Assembly: GCA_946482165.1 (NCBI GenBank)
Contig: CAMLQS010000273.1
Location: 1-6,983, forward strand
Reading direction: 5' to 3'
Source of the DNA: an uncultured Verrucomicrobiota bacterium
GTDB lineage: Bacteria > Verrucomicrobiota > Verrucomicrobiae > Opitutales > Opitutaceae
DNA: 6,983 nucleotides
Below, one piece after another: positions 1 to 6,980 of this stretch. Within the stretch, counting starts at the first letter, position 1. Each line of letters opens with the position of its first letter. A program made the translations under genes and the position numbers. The notes under the pieces are model-generated. The model did no database searches and was not told the DNA's origin. It saw only the letters and a program-made list of their open reading frames with translations.

Positions 1-1
1 A

Positions 2-2335
2 CTGCTCGCGGCGGTGTCTGTGGGACTGAAGCGGGCCCGCGCATGGGAGGGGCCCTCGGTGGTGGCTCTCCTCGGCGCCTATGCGGTGTTTGCGTTGGGC
101 CTGTATCAGGCCGACGCGGTGGGCGTCGCGCGCTTGTCGGCGGCGACCTGGCCCTACCTGGCGGGTGTCGCGGTTTTGTTTTTCGCCCGGGATTGGCGTC
201 GCCGCAAAGCGGATACGTCCAAGGCGGCGCCGATCGAGGAGCTTTGGTTCCAGTCGGCCAACTCGAGCCTGGCGCTGGCCTGCGGCGTGTGGGCTGCGCT
301 CGGCTGGTATCGCTCGGGGCTGGAGTGGTTTTATGGCGGGGCGGCGCTTTTGCTCGCGGCGGGCGCGTGGCGGCGCGCGCGGCAGGAAGGCTCCGGCGAC
401 TTCGTTTCGGCGGTGCTTCTGGCCAAGGCCTCGGGCGCGCTGACCTTGACCGTGATCGAGGTGGCGGGCGCGCGCGACGCGGCCGTGGCGCTGCTCGTGC
501 AGGCCTGGGTGCTGGCGTGGACGGCGCGCCGGATCGATTCGAAGGTGCTCAAGACGGCGACCGGTCTGGTGGCGCTGGTGGCCATCTATTTCTTCGCCAT
601 CCACGGGCTCGGCGTCGCGCCCATCTGGTCGGCGATGGCGGCGAAGACGGTGCTGTTTTCGTTGGGGCTGACCGCTCTGGCGAGCGAGGCGGGCGCCTGG
701 CTGGTGAAAGACCGCGAGACGCGCGGGTTGATCGAGGCGATTGCCGCGACGGTCGCGGTGGCGGGCCTGCTGGTGGCGGCGATGCATTGGACGCCGGGCG
801 ATCGGGAGCCGACCCTTATACTGGGACTCGCGGTCGTCTTTGGCGTGCTGGCTTGGCTCCGAAAAGGCGCGGCGCCGCGCTGGACGGCCCTCGGATTGGC
901 GACGGCGGCGCAGCTGTGGCTCTGGGGCATGTCGAGCGGCGAGCCGGTGGCGCCGACCCTCGGGTGGAACGCGCTCATCGTGGTCGGCGCGACGGCCGCC
1001 GCCGCTCTGCTTACCCGTTCGCGCACGGCTGCGGCGACGGCCTGGGCTCTCGCGGTGGTCGGGGCTGTGTTGACTATCTTTGCGCTTTTTCCCGCGGAGT
1101 GGGCGCTCGCCGCGGCGACGGTGCTTGGGGTGGCTTTCGGCATCGGCGTGCGGATGGCGCCGGGGCGGCACCTGTCCTGGGTGGCGACGCTTGCGGTGGC
1201 GCTGGGCACGGCGTGTTGGCTGGGAGAAGGACTCGATGGCGATCTCGCCTGGATCGGCTGCGCGGCGTTGGCGGCCTGGGTCTTGCCGATTTGGCTCCGC
1301 GGGCGGGCGGAGGCGGATGCGGAGCGACGCGCGGAGCCTCTGGCGGAGACGATGCAGCGGGTGCAGGTGCTGTGCGCGACGCTCCTGAGTTTGCGCGCGC
1401 TCGCGGAGGTGGATCATACCGGCGGGCTCGGGCTTGCGTTGGCGGGATCGGGTATCGCGGTGTTCGCCCTGGCCTTCCGCCCCGGAGTGAGATCGGCGTT
1501 GACGGCTTCATGGGCCTTCTGGTGCGTGGCGGTGCTCGTTGCAGGATTCGGGCGTGCTTACCCAGGGTGGTGGAGTGTGACGGCGCTTCTGGCCTGGGTT
1601 CCCGCGCTGGCATGGGTGCGCATTCCGGAGCAGTGGAAAACGGAGCTCACGGGCTGGCGCAGCCACGCGGGATCGGTGCAAGTGGTGCTGGCTTCCCTGC
1701 TGGGCGCGACGGTGGCGACCGAGATGTTTTCCGGTCCGGGCAGCGTATTCGCGTTCGCCGGCGTGACGTTGGCGTCCGCTTTGGTTGCGCGGCCGGGCGG
1801 AGTGGCTGCGGCCAAGGCGGCGGCGGGTGTCTTGGCGGCCTGGCTGAGCGTGCTGGTTTTCGGCGAGATCGTATCCGGAAAGGCGGACGGCGCGGGCGCG
1901 GGCTTCGCCGCCGTCCTGACCGCCGCGGGGGTGATCGCGGCGCTGCCCCTCTGGCTCGTGCGGGGGCGCGGCGAAGCGGCGCTTTGCGGCCGCTATGCCG
2001 GAGGCGCGGCGGCCTTGGGTTTGGTGTTTTTCCTCTTCGGGGTGCAGCGCGGAGAACTCGCGCCCTACGCGACGGTGGGCTGGGGATTGACCGCGATCAC
2101 CCTCTTCATGGCCGGCCTGTTTTTACGGACGGCGCCGTATCGGGTGATCGGCCTGGTCGGTCTGACGATCTGCCTGCCGCGCATGTTCATCGTTGATCTG
2201 AACTCGGCGCTGCATCGGATCGTGGCCTTCATCGTGCTGGGCCTGGTGCTGTTGTGGGTGGGCTTTTCCTATCACCGCTTCCGGCATCTGGTGTCCGACC
2301 GCGAAACCCCTTCCGACCCTCTTCCGAATAAATGA
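2..2335 (+). CDS. Polytopic membrane protein, DUF2339-like, 5'-truncated by the window edge
   Basis: This is a large integral membrane protein of unknown function. The visible part (about 777 residues) consists almost entirely of hydrophobic Ala/Leu/Val/Trp-rich segments, more than 20 by eye, separated by short loops often rich in Arg. The C-terminal end, YRVIGLVGLTICLPRMFIVDL followed by an HRIVAFIVLGLVLLWVGF segment and a YHRFR tail, resembles the C-terminus of DUF2339 proteins, where a 'VFLVDL...R..SF..LG..LL...Y.YQR' pattern is typical. The frame is open to the left edge (codons from position 2 read LLAA before the GTG at 14), and a membrane segment seems to be under way there, so the GTG at 14 is probably not the true start. 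DUF2339 proteins often carry a charged or coiled-coil N-terminus, which would lie outside. The stop overlaps the next ATG by 4 bp (ATGA), implying translational coupling with the acyltransferase/synthetase gene. The reading frame is certain; the family call is moderately sure and made from memory of the motif. Confidence 0.65.
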   Translation: MLAAVSVGLKRARAWEGPSVVALLGAYAVFALGLYQADAVGVARLSAATWPYLAGVAVLFFARDWRRRKADTSKAAPIEELWFQSANSSLALACGVWAALGWYRSGLEWFYGGAALLLAAGAWRRARQEGSGDFVSAVLLAKASGALTLTVIEVAGARDAAVALLVQAWVLAWTARRIDSKVLKTATGLVALVAIYFFAIHGLGVAPIWSAMAAKTVLFSLGLTALASEAGAWLVKDRETRGLIEAIAATVAVAGLLVAAMHWTPGDREPTLILGLAVVFGVLAWLRKGAAPRWTALGLATAAQLWLWGMSSGEPVAPTLGWNALIVVGATAAAALLTRSRTAAATAWALAVVGAVLTIFALFPAEWALAAATVLGVAFGIGVRMAPGRHLSWVATLAVALGTACWLGEGLDGDLAWIGCAALAAWVLPIWLRGRAEADAERRAEPLAETMQRVQVLCATLLSLRALAEVDHTGGLGLALAGSGIAVFALAFRPGVRSALTASWAFWCVAVLVAGFGRAYPGWWSVTALLAWVPALAWVRIPEQWKTELTGWRSHAGSVQVVLASLLGATVATEMFSGPGSVFAFAGVTLASALVARPGGVAAAKAAAGVLAAWLSVLVFGEIVSGKADGAGAGFAAVLTAAGVIAALPLWLVRGRGEAALCGRYAGGAAALGLVFFLFGVQRGELAPYATVGWGLTAITLFMAGLFLRTAPYRVIGLVGLTICLPRMFIVDLNSALHRIVAFIVLGLVLLWVGFSYHRFRHLVSDRETPSDPLPNK

Positions 2336-4542
2336 GCGCTCAATACGCCCCTTGGATCTTCGCCGCGCCGGTGCGGCTGCTGGCCCGCTGCCTGTATCGT
2401 GTGACGAGTCTGGGCGCGGAGCGCCTGCCGGAGGGCGGCGCGTTGCTCCTGGCGAACCATCTTTCCTACGTCGATGTGATGGTCCTGCAGATGGCCTGTC
2501 CGCGGCCGATTCGTTTCGTCGGACATGAGAATCTGCCCAAGGTCTCGTGGTTCTTCCGCTGGGTGTTCCGGATAACGGGCACGATCCCGGTGTCGCCGGG
2601 CAACGCGCTGACGACGACGCGCCGGGTGTCCGAGTGCCTGCAACGCGGCGAGTATGTGCTTTTGTTTCCCGAAGGGGCGATTTCGCGCACGGGGCAGCTG
2701 ATGAAGATCCAGCGTGGTTTCGAGCTGATGGCGCGGCGCGCGGGCGTGCCGGTGGTGCCGGTGGCGCACGACGGCCTGTGGGGCTCGGCGTTTTCGTTCT
2801 CCGGGCATCGCTACGTGCTGAAATGGCCGCGCGTGATGCCGACGCCGGTCGCGGTGGCCTGGGGCGAGCCGATCCCGGCGGGCAAGGCGGACGCGGCGGC
2901 GGTTCGTCGGGCCCTGCTCGACCTGGGAAAAATCGCCTTCAATGCGCGCCCTCATCTGCGCCGCCACCTCGGGCGGGAGGCGGTGCGCACGCTTTGCCGG
3001 CGTCCGTGGAAAGTCGAGGTCGTGGACCGTCTCGTCGGGCGGCGCGAGCTGAAGGCCGCGCAGCTCGTCGCGGCCGCGGCCGTGCTGGGCCTGCATCTGC
3101 GGCGCACGGTGAAGGAGCCGCGCGTCGGCATCGTGCTGCCCCCCGGCGCGGGCGCCACGATCACCAACCTGGCGGCGCTCGTGGCGGGCAAGACTCCGGT
3201 CAACCTGAACTTCACCGCCGGCCGCGCGGCGCTGGAGGCGAGCCTCCGCACGGCGGGCATTCGCACGGTGCTGAGCGCCGACGCGGTGAAGGGCAAGGTC
3301 GCGGACTTCCCCTGGCCCGAGGACACGCGCGACCTTGCGGAGACCATCAAGACGGCCGGGGGAAAACGCGCCATGCTGCCGTGGTTGATGGCGGCCTGGG
3401 TGCTGCCCAACCAGTGGACGGCCTCGCTTCTGGGCCTGCCAAAGGTCGGCGACGAGGCGGAGGCGGGCCTGTTGTTCACGAGCGGGAGCTCGGGCGAGCC
3501 GAAGGGCGTGGTGCTCAGCCACCGCAACCTGCTCGCGAACTGCTGGCAGGTGTCGTCGCTCTCCATCCTGCCGGCGAGCGGGACGATCCTTTCGTGCCTG
3601 CCGGTGTTTCACAGCTTCGGGTTCACGGTCGGCATCTGGTATCCTCTGCTCCGCGGGTGCCGCGTGGTGACGGTGCCGAGCCCCCTCGACACGCGCAAAA
3701 TCATCGACGCGATCCGCGAGGAGGAATGCACGGTCTGGGTGGCGGCGCCGACCTTCGCGCGGCCGGTTTTAAAGAAGGCGGAGCGGCCCGACCTGCGCAC
3801 GCTGGGCGTCCTCGTGACGGGCGCGGAGAAGCTGCCCGAGGACCTGGCCGAGTTTTCTCGGGAGAAGTTCCACCTCGAGATCATGCAGGGCTACGGCCTC
3901 ACCGAGACGACCCCGGTGGCGGGCCTGAACCAGCCGAACCCACCGGTGGTGACGGAGACCGGCGACGAGCAGGCCGGCCAGCGCCGGGGCTCGATCGGGC
4001 GGCTGTTGCCGGGCATGACCGCGCGCGTGCTCGACCCGGAGACGATGGCCGAGAAACCGGAGACCGATACGGGGCTCGTGGTGCTGCGCGGACCGAATAT
4101 TTTCAGCGGCTACCTGGGCAACCCGGAGAAGACGGCGGCGGCGTTTCACGACGGCTGGTTCGTGACCGGCGACCTCGGGCGCTTCGACGAGGACGGGTTT
4201 CTGTTCATCGAGGGACGCCTGTCGCGTTTCTCCAAGATCGGCGGCGAGATGGTGCCGCACGGCACGGTGGAGCAGAAGCTGATCGAGGCCTTCGGGCTGG
4301 CCGGCGCCGACGGCTATGTGGTCTTCGTGGCCGGCGTGCCCGATCCGGCGAAGGGGGAGCAACTCGTGCTGTTGACGACGCGCGAAGAGGTGACGGCCGA
4401 GGCCGTGCGCGAGAAACTCGCCGCGGCAGGCGTCACGAATCTGTGGATACCAAAAATCGTCAAGAGGGTCGACGCGATCCCCGTGCTCGGCACGGGCAAG
4501 CTCGACCTGAAGGCGGCGAAGGCGATGGCGATGAAGGCCTGA
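2332..4542 (+). CDS. aas: Aas-type bifunctional lysophospholipid acyltransferase / acyl-ACP synthetase
   Basis: This 736-residue protein combines two enzymes in the order seen in E. coli Aas (about 719 residues). Residues ~10-215 form a PlsC/LPLAT acyltransferase: the catalytic HX4D motif is NHLSYVD (H43, D48), and the acceptor-binding motif is FPEG (112-115), followed by a VPVVPVAHDG block (139-148). Residues ~240-736 form an AMP-forming adenylation domain: P-loop TSGSSGEPKG (383-392), LPVFHSFGF (423-431), YGLTETTP (521-528), TGD (612-614), EGR (627-629), the hinge-side SKIGGE (634-639), and the C-terminal catalytic lysine in LGTGKLD (K723). All key residues are present, so both activities are likely intact. 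In the known family the synthetase half activates a fatty acid with ATP and loads it onto ACP, and the acyltransferase half moves it to a 2-acyl-lysophospholipid such as lyso-PE at the inner membrane. The MFS lysolipid flippase LplT, often adjacent or fused, is not visible here; a DUF2339-like gene lies upstream instead. The ATG at 2332 overlaps the upstream stop, and no Shine-Dalgarno is evident. Substrate (ACP or CoA, which lysolipid) is inferred from the family only. Confidence 0.9.
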   Translation: MSAQYAPWIFAAPVRLLARCLYRVTSLGAERLPEGGALLLANHLSYVDVMVLQMACPRPIRFVGHENLPKVSWFFRWVFRITGTIPVSPGNALTTTRRVSECLQRGEYVLLFPEGAISRTGQLMKIQRGFELMARRAGVPVVPVAHDGLWGSAFSFSGHRYVLKWPRVMPTPVAVAWGEPIPAGKADAAAVRRALLDLGKIAFNARPHLRRHLGREAVRTLCRRPWKVEVVDRLVGRRELKAAQLVAAAAVLGLHLRRTVKEPRVGIVLPPGAGATITNLAALVAGKTPVNLNFTAGRAALEASLRTAGIRTVLSADAVKGKVADFPWPEDTRDLAETIKTAGGKRAMLPWLMAAWVLPNQWTASLLGLPKVGDEAEAGLLFTSGSSGEPKGVVLSHRNLLANCWQVSSLSILPASGTILSCLPVFHSFGFTVGIWYPLLRGCRVVTVPSPLDTRKIIDAIREEECTVWVAAPTFARPVLKKAERPDLRTLGVLVTGAEKLPEDLAEFSREKFHLEIMQGYGLTETTPVAGLNQPNPPVVTETGDEQAGQRRGSIGRLLPGMTARVLDPETMAEKPETDTGLVVLRGPNIFSGYLGNPEKTAAAFHDGWFVTGDLGRFDEDGFLFIEGRLSRFSKIGGEMVPHGTVEQKLIEAFGLAGADGYVVFVAGVPDPAKGEQLVLLTTREEVTAEAVREKLAAAGVTNLWIPKIVKRVDAIPVLGTGKLDLKAAKAMAMKA

Positions 4543-4553
4543 TTTTTCCCAAC

Positions 4554-5810
4554 ATGAAAACCATACGTCCCTTGCTTGTGTGCGCCCTGTCGTGCCTGGC
4601 TGCCTTGGCCTGTCCGGGCGCGACCTTGGAAGTGGAGTCGAACGTGTTCGAGGGGAAGGGCGCCGGGGCCGCGCTGGCGACGCTCTCCGCGGAGGCGTTC
4701 GAGCCCGAGGCGGTGTTCGCCTATGCGGCGGTGGATCTGCTCGCGGCCGTCGAACAGCTCGGGCACGGTTTTTATGCGCACGGGCTCTCCTTCGACGCCG
4801 GTCGCGGCGTGGGGATTCCTTTCTTGCGCATGCCGGTGCCGAAGAATCCGGAGCCCTTGCCAACGAAGGCGGAGGACGTGCGTCGGCTCCTGGAGACGTT
4901 TTATGCGCGTCTGGCCGCGGTCGACGCCAGGCTCGAGAAGATCGATGGCCGGGAGTTCAAGACGGTGATCCCGCTCGGCGCGGCGAATCTCGATTTCATC
5001 GGACAGGGCAAGGCGGAGGAGCTCATTCGGTTTGGGCAATTTTTCCGGAATGTTTCGGGGACCGGCCGCACCGCAACGGGCGATCCGGCCGCGACGCCGG
5101 ACAGTATCCCGTTTACCGTGGCGTTCGATCAGACGGATGCCCTTTGGCTGCGGGCCTACACCCATCTCTTGCGCGGCCTCGCCGATATCCTGCTGGCGCA
5201 CGACGGCGGCGAGTTGTTCGGCGCGACCGGGCAGTTGTTCTTCACCCGGGCGGACACGGCGTTTGCCCGGCTGGTGGCGGAGCGGGGGATCAAACGCAGC
5301 GGCTTCGAGGCGGAGCAGATCGCCGATTTGATCGCGCTGGTGCACGGGGTGAATCTGCCCGTGACCGATCCGGCGCGGCTGGCGCGGGCGCGGGAGGAAC
5401 TGCTCGCGATGGTCCGTATCAGCCGGGCGACCTTGGCAAGCGCGGTGGCGGAAACCGACGATGATCGCGAGTGGCTGCCGTCGCCGGCGCAGAACAGCGT
5501 GTTTGGCCTGCGACTCCACGCGGAGCAAAGCACCGCCTGGGGCGGAGTGCTGGCGGAGTTTGAGGCGCTGCTGGAAGGCAAGAAGCTGCTTCCACACTGG
5601 CGATTCGCGGCCAAGGGCGACGGAAATTACGGAATCAATTTGCGGCGCATGTTCGAGGAAAGCCGGCGCACGGATTTGATCGGCTACGCCCAAGGCGCGG
5701 CGGCCTTGCCCTATTTCGAGACGGGACCGACCACATCGCTGACGACGTGGCGGGAACTGATGCGCGTCTTTGGCGGGAACTTCCTCGGCTATGCTCTCTG
5801 GATCAACTGA
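4554..5810 (+). CDS. Exported protein of unknown function
   Basis: This 418-residue protein has no function I can assign. It begins with a clear Sec signal: MKTIR, a hydrophobic core (about residues 7-19), then a likely signal peptidase I site near A19 or PGA (21-23). The cysteines at 10, 14 and 20 do not sit in a canonical lipobox, and I see no cysteine in the mature chain. The mature part looks soluble and largely helical, with no further membrane segment. Distinctive stretches are FDQTDALWLRAYTHLLRG (191-208) running into LADILLAHDGGELF (209-222), then LLPHWRF (345-351) and GINLRRMFEES (360-370). These resemble, from memory, uncharacterised exported proteins of planctomycetes and verrucomicrobia. 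The gene starts 11 bp after the aas stop and its end overlaps the amidohydrolase start by 20 bp, so it is probably co-transcribed. The start at 4554 was chosen because it gives the signal peptide; the same frame is open far upstream, but that part only shadows aas. The sequence just before the ATG (TTTTTCCCAAC) has no ribosome binding site. The CDS is well supported; its role is unknown. Confidence 0.8.
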   Translation: MKTIRPLLVCALSCLAALACPGATLEVESNVFEGKGAGAALATLSAEAFEPEAVFAYAAVDLLAAVEQLGHGFYAHGLSFDAGRGVGIPFLRMPVPKNPEPLPTKAEDVRRLLETFYARLAAVDARLEKIDGREFKTVIPLGAANLDFIGQGKAEELIRFGQFFRNVSGTGRTATGDPAATPDSIPFTVAFDQTDALWLRAYTHLLRGLADILLAHDGGELFGATGQLFFTRADTAFARLVAERGIKRSGFEAEQIADLIALVHGVNLPVTDPARLARAREELLAMVRISRATLASAVAETDDDREWLPSPAQNSVFGLRLHAEQSTAWGGVLAEFEALLEGKKLLPHWRFAAKGDGNYGINLRRMFEESRRTDLIGYAQGAAALPYFETGPTTSLTTWRELMRVFGGNFLGYALWIN

Positions 5811-6804
5811 GGCCGCGGGCGGCGCCCGGCCGCGGCGCATCGATTGCCACGTCCATGCCGTCGGGACCGGCTTCGGCGGTTCGGGCTGCTGGTATCGGCC
5901 GAAGGGGCTGACGCGACTCGGCGCGCCGTTTTTGTTGCGGTCGATGGGACTGCCGGGCGCCGCGCTGCGCGAAGATTTTGAAACGCTCTACACCGCGGCG
6001 CTGCTCGCTCAGGTCCGCGAGGCGGGGCTCGACGCGGCGATATTGCTGGCCCACGAGCAGGCTTACCGCGAGGACGGCACGCTGATCGAAGGCAGCGGGT
6101 CCTTTTACGTGCCGAACGACCATGTGCTCGGGCTGGCGCGGCGGCACCGGGAGTTTCTTGCGGCGGTGTCTATCCATCCGGCGCGGCGCGATGCGTTTGA
6201 CGAGCTGGAGCGGGCGCTCGATGGCGGCGCGGTGATGCTGAAATGCCTGCCCAACGTGCAGAACATCGACTGGAACGACCGCCGCTACCGGAAGTTTTTG
6301 GAGCGCATGGCGGAGGCGGGCCTGATCCTGCTGGCGCACACGGGCAGCGAGCGGACGATGCCGGTGCTGCGCCCGGAGCTGGCCAGTCCGCGCATGCTTA
6401 CCCAGGCGCTGGAGATCGGCGTGACCTGCATCGCGGCGCATTGCGGCACGGGCATGATCGGGCTCGATCCGGATTACTTCGGCGAATTCGTCGCGATGAC
6501 GAAGCGTTATCCGACACTTTATGGCGACAACAGCGCGCTGGCGGGTCTGAGCCTGCGCTTCCGCCCCTGGCAGATGCGCGCGATCCGCGAGGACGCGGAG
6601 CTGGCGGCGAGGATTCTTTACGGCAGCGACGTGCCGGTGCCTGCGAGCGGCTTGGTGATGGCGGCGTTCGGCATGGTCGGATGGAACGACTATGCGGCGT
6701 CGAGGGCGTTCGAGGGAACGATGGCTCGGGATCTGATGCTGAAGCGGGCGCTCGGCTTCCCGGCCGAGAGCGAGACGCGCCTGGCGGGCTTGCTCCGGGT
6801 GTAA
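5791..6804 (+). CDS. Metal-dependent amidohydrolase (Amidohydro_2 / COG2159 type)
   Basis: This 337-residue protein looks like a cytoplasmic TIM-barrel hydrolase or decarboxylase of the amidohydrolase superfamily. Likely metal ligands are visible in the family order: DCHVH near the N-terminus (H20, H22), LAHTGSE (H183), AAHCGT (H217) and YGSD (D280). This is the pattern of ACMSD-like Amidohydro_2 enzymes, in which HxH, a later His and an Asp hold one divalent metal and another His acts in catalysis. A further conserved-looking stretch is MLKCLPNVQNIDWND (149-163), where such enzymes read 'K..P..Q...ND..Y..F'. There is no signal peptide. The ATG at 5791 overlaps the preceding gene by 20 bp; a TTG at 5770 in the same frame would add seven residues. 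I prefer the ATG because the HxH motif already lies close to it and the TTG lies deeper in the upstream gene. The weak GGCGGGA at 5772-5778 is 12 bp away. The superfamily is secure; the substrate is unknown, and no neighbour points to one. Confidence 0.85.
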   Translation: MLSGSTEAAGGARPRRIDCHVHAVGTGFGGSGCWYRPKGLTRLGAPFLLRSMGLPGAALREDFETLYTAALLAQVREAGLDAAILLAHEQAYREDGTLIEGSGSFYVPNDHVLGLARRHREFLAAVSIHPARRDAFDELERALDGGAVMLKCLPNVQNIDWNDRRYRKFLERMAEAGLILLAHTGSERTMPVLRPELASPRMLTQALEIGVTCIAAHCGTGMIGLDPDYFGEFVAMTKRYPTLYGDNSALAGLSLRFRPWQMRAIREDAELAARILYGSDVPVPASGLVMAAFGMVGWNDYAASRAFEGTMARDLMLKRALGFPAESETRLAGLLRV

Positions 6805-6834
6805 CACAAACGGATGTCGGCGGCCTTGGGGTGG

Positions 6835-6853
6835 CATGGGCGTCCCGCCCATG
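6835..6853. repeat. Perfect 8-bp palindrome with 3-nt loop, REP-like
   Basis: The sequence CATGGGCG-TCC-CGCCCATG forms a perfect GC-rich hairpin 30 bp after the amidohydrolase stop. It is followed by ATTCCA rather than a T-run, so it is not a classic intrinsic terminator, though it could stabilise the 3' end of the transcript. From memory, near-identical 'GGCATGGGC...GCCCATG' units recur between genes of many verrucomicrobia, which suggests a dispersed REP-like element. The palindrome is seen directly; its repetition in the genome is inferred. Confidence 0.7.
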
Positions 6854-6896
6854 ATTCCAAATCCCGCAGTTCGACGAACCAAGACGGAGTTTTTGA

Positions 6897-6928
6897 ACCG
6901 CTAAATTTCTCTAAGCACCGCTAAATCA
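6897..6928. repeat. Degenerate tandem repeat with a 10-bp period
   Basis: Three consecutive 10-bp units, CGCTAAATTT (6899-6908), CTCTAAGCAC (6909-6918) and CGCTAAATCA (6919-6928), share the core CNCTAA. The decamer ACCGCTAAAT occurs exactly at 6897-6906 and 6917-6926. A spacing of 10 bp places each unit on nearly the same face of the helix. This resembles short phased repeats that I remember from intergenic regions of verrucomicrobia and planctomycetes. Its function is unknown. Confidence 0.6.
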
Positions 6929-6963
6929 ACCCTTCGCTCCGTTACCTGAAATTCCATGGCCTC

Positions 6964-6980
6964 TTCACCCGCCGGGTGAA
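6964..6980. repeat. 7-bp inverted repeat at the right edge
   Basis: TTCACCC-GCC-GGGTGAA is a perfect 7-bp stem with a 3-nt loop, followed by AAA at the window end. On the plus strand it is followed by A and on the minus strand the T-run precedes the stem, so it fits a terminator in neither direction. It could be a further dispersed palindrome or a protein-binding site for the next gene, which lies outside the window. Confidence 0.6.

Noticed and set aside
43..2196. A 717-residue plus-strand open frame inside the membrane protein gene
   Set aside because: It is a Gly/Arg-rich out-of-frame translation; the alternative frame gives coherent membrane segments and a DUF2339-like C-terminus.
2272..3612. 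A 446-residue minus-strand open frame opposite the first half of aas
   Set aside because: The composition (Arg/His/Gln-rich) and lack of any domain indicate a GC-driven antisense shadow.
2547..4553. A long open frame upstream of and in frame with the exported protein, which would give a 1,087-residue fusion
   Set aside because: Its translation across this stretch is Gly/Arg/Ala-rich low-information sequence in another frame of aas, which has full catalytic motifs. The signal peptide at 4554 marks the real start.
4541..4553. T-run GATTTTTCCC between aas and the exported protein as a terminator
   Set aside because: No stem precedes the T-run in a suitable position, and the gap is only 11 bp between co-oriented genes.
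4314..5840. A 508-residue open frame on the minus strand opposite aas and the exported protein
   Set aside because: It is rich in Arg, His, Gln and Pro with no recognisable motif, as expected for the antisense of GC-rich genes, and it overlaps two better-supported genes.
6835..6853. Hairpin as a Rho-independent terminator of the operon
   Set aside because: The stem is perfect, but the following bases are ATTCCA; the nearest T5 run begins about 37 bp further on.
6243..6854. A plus-strand open frame running past the amidohydrolase stop and ending in the palindrome
   Set aside because: It is an out-of-frame shadow; the GVAWASRP tail is merely the translated repeat, a familiar annotation artefact.
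5803..6882. A 359-residue minus-strand open frame opposite the amidohydrolase
   Set aside because: It has shadow composition, begins inside the repeat-bearing tail, and shows no domain, while the plus-strand gene has all expected metal ligands.
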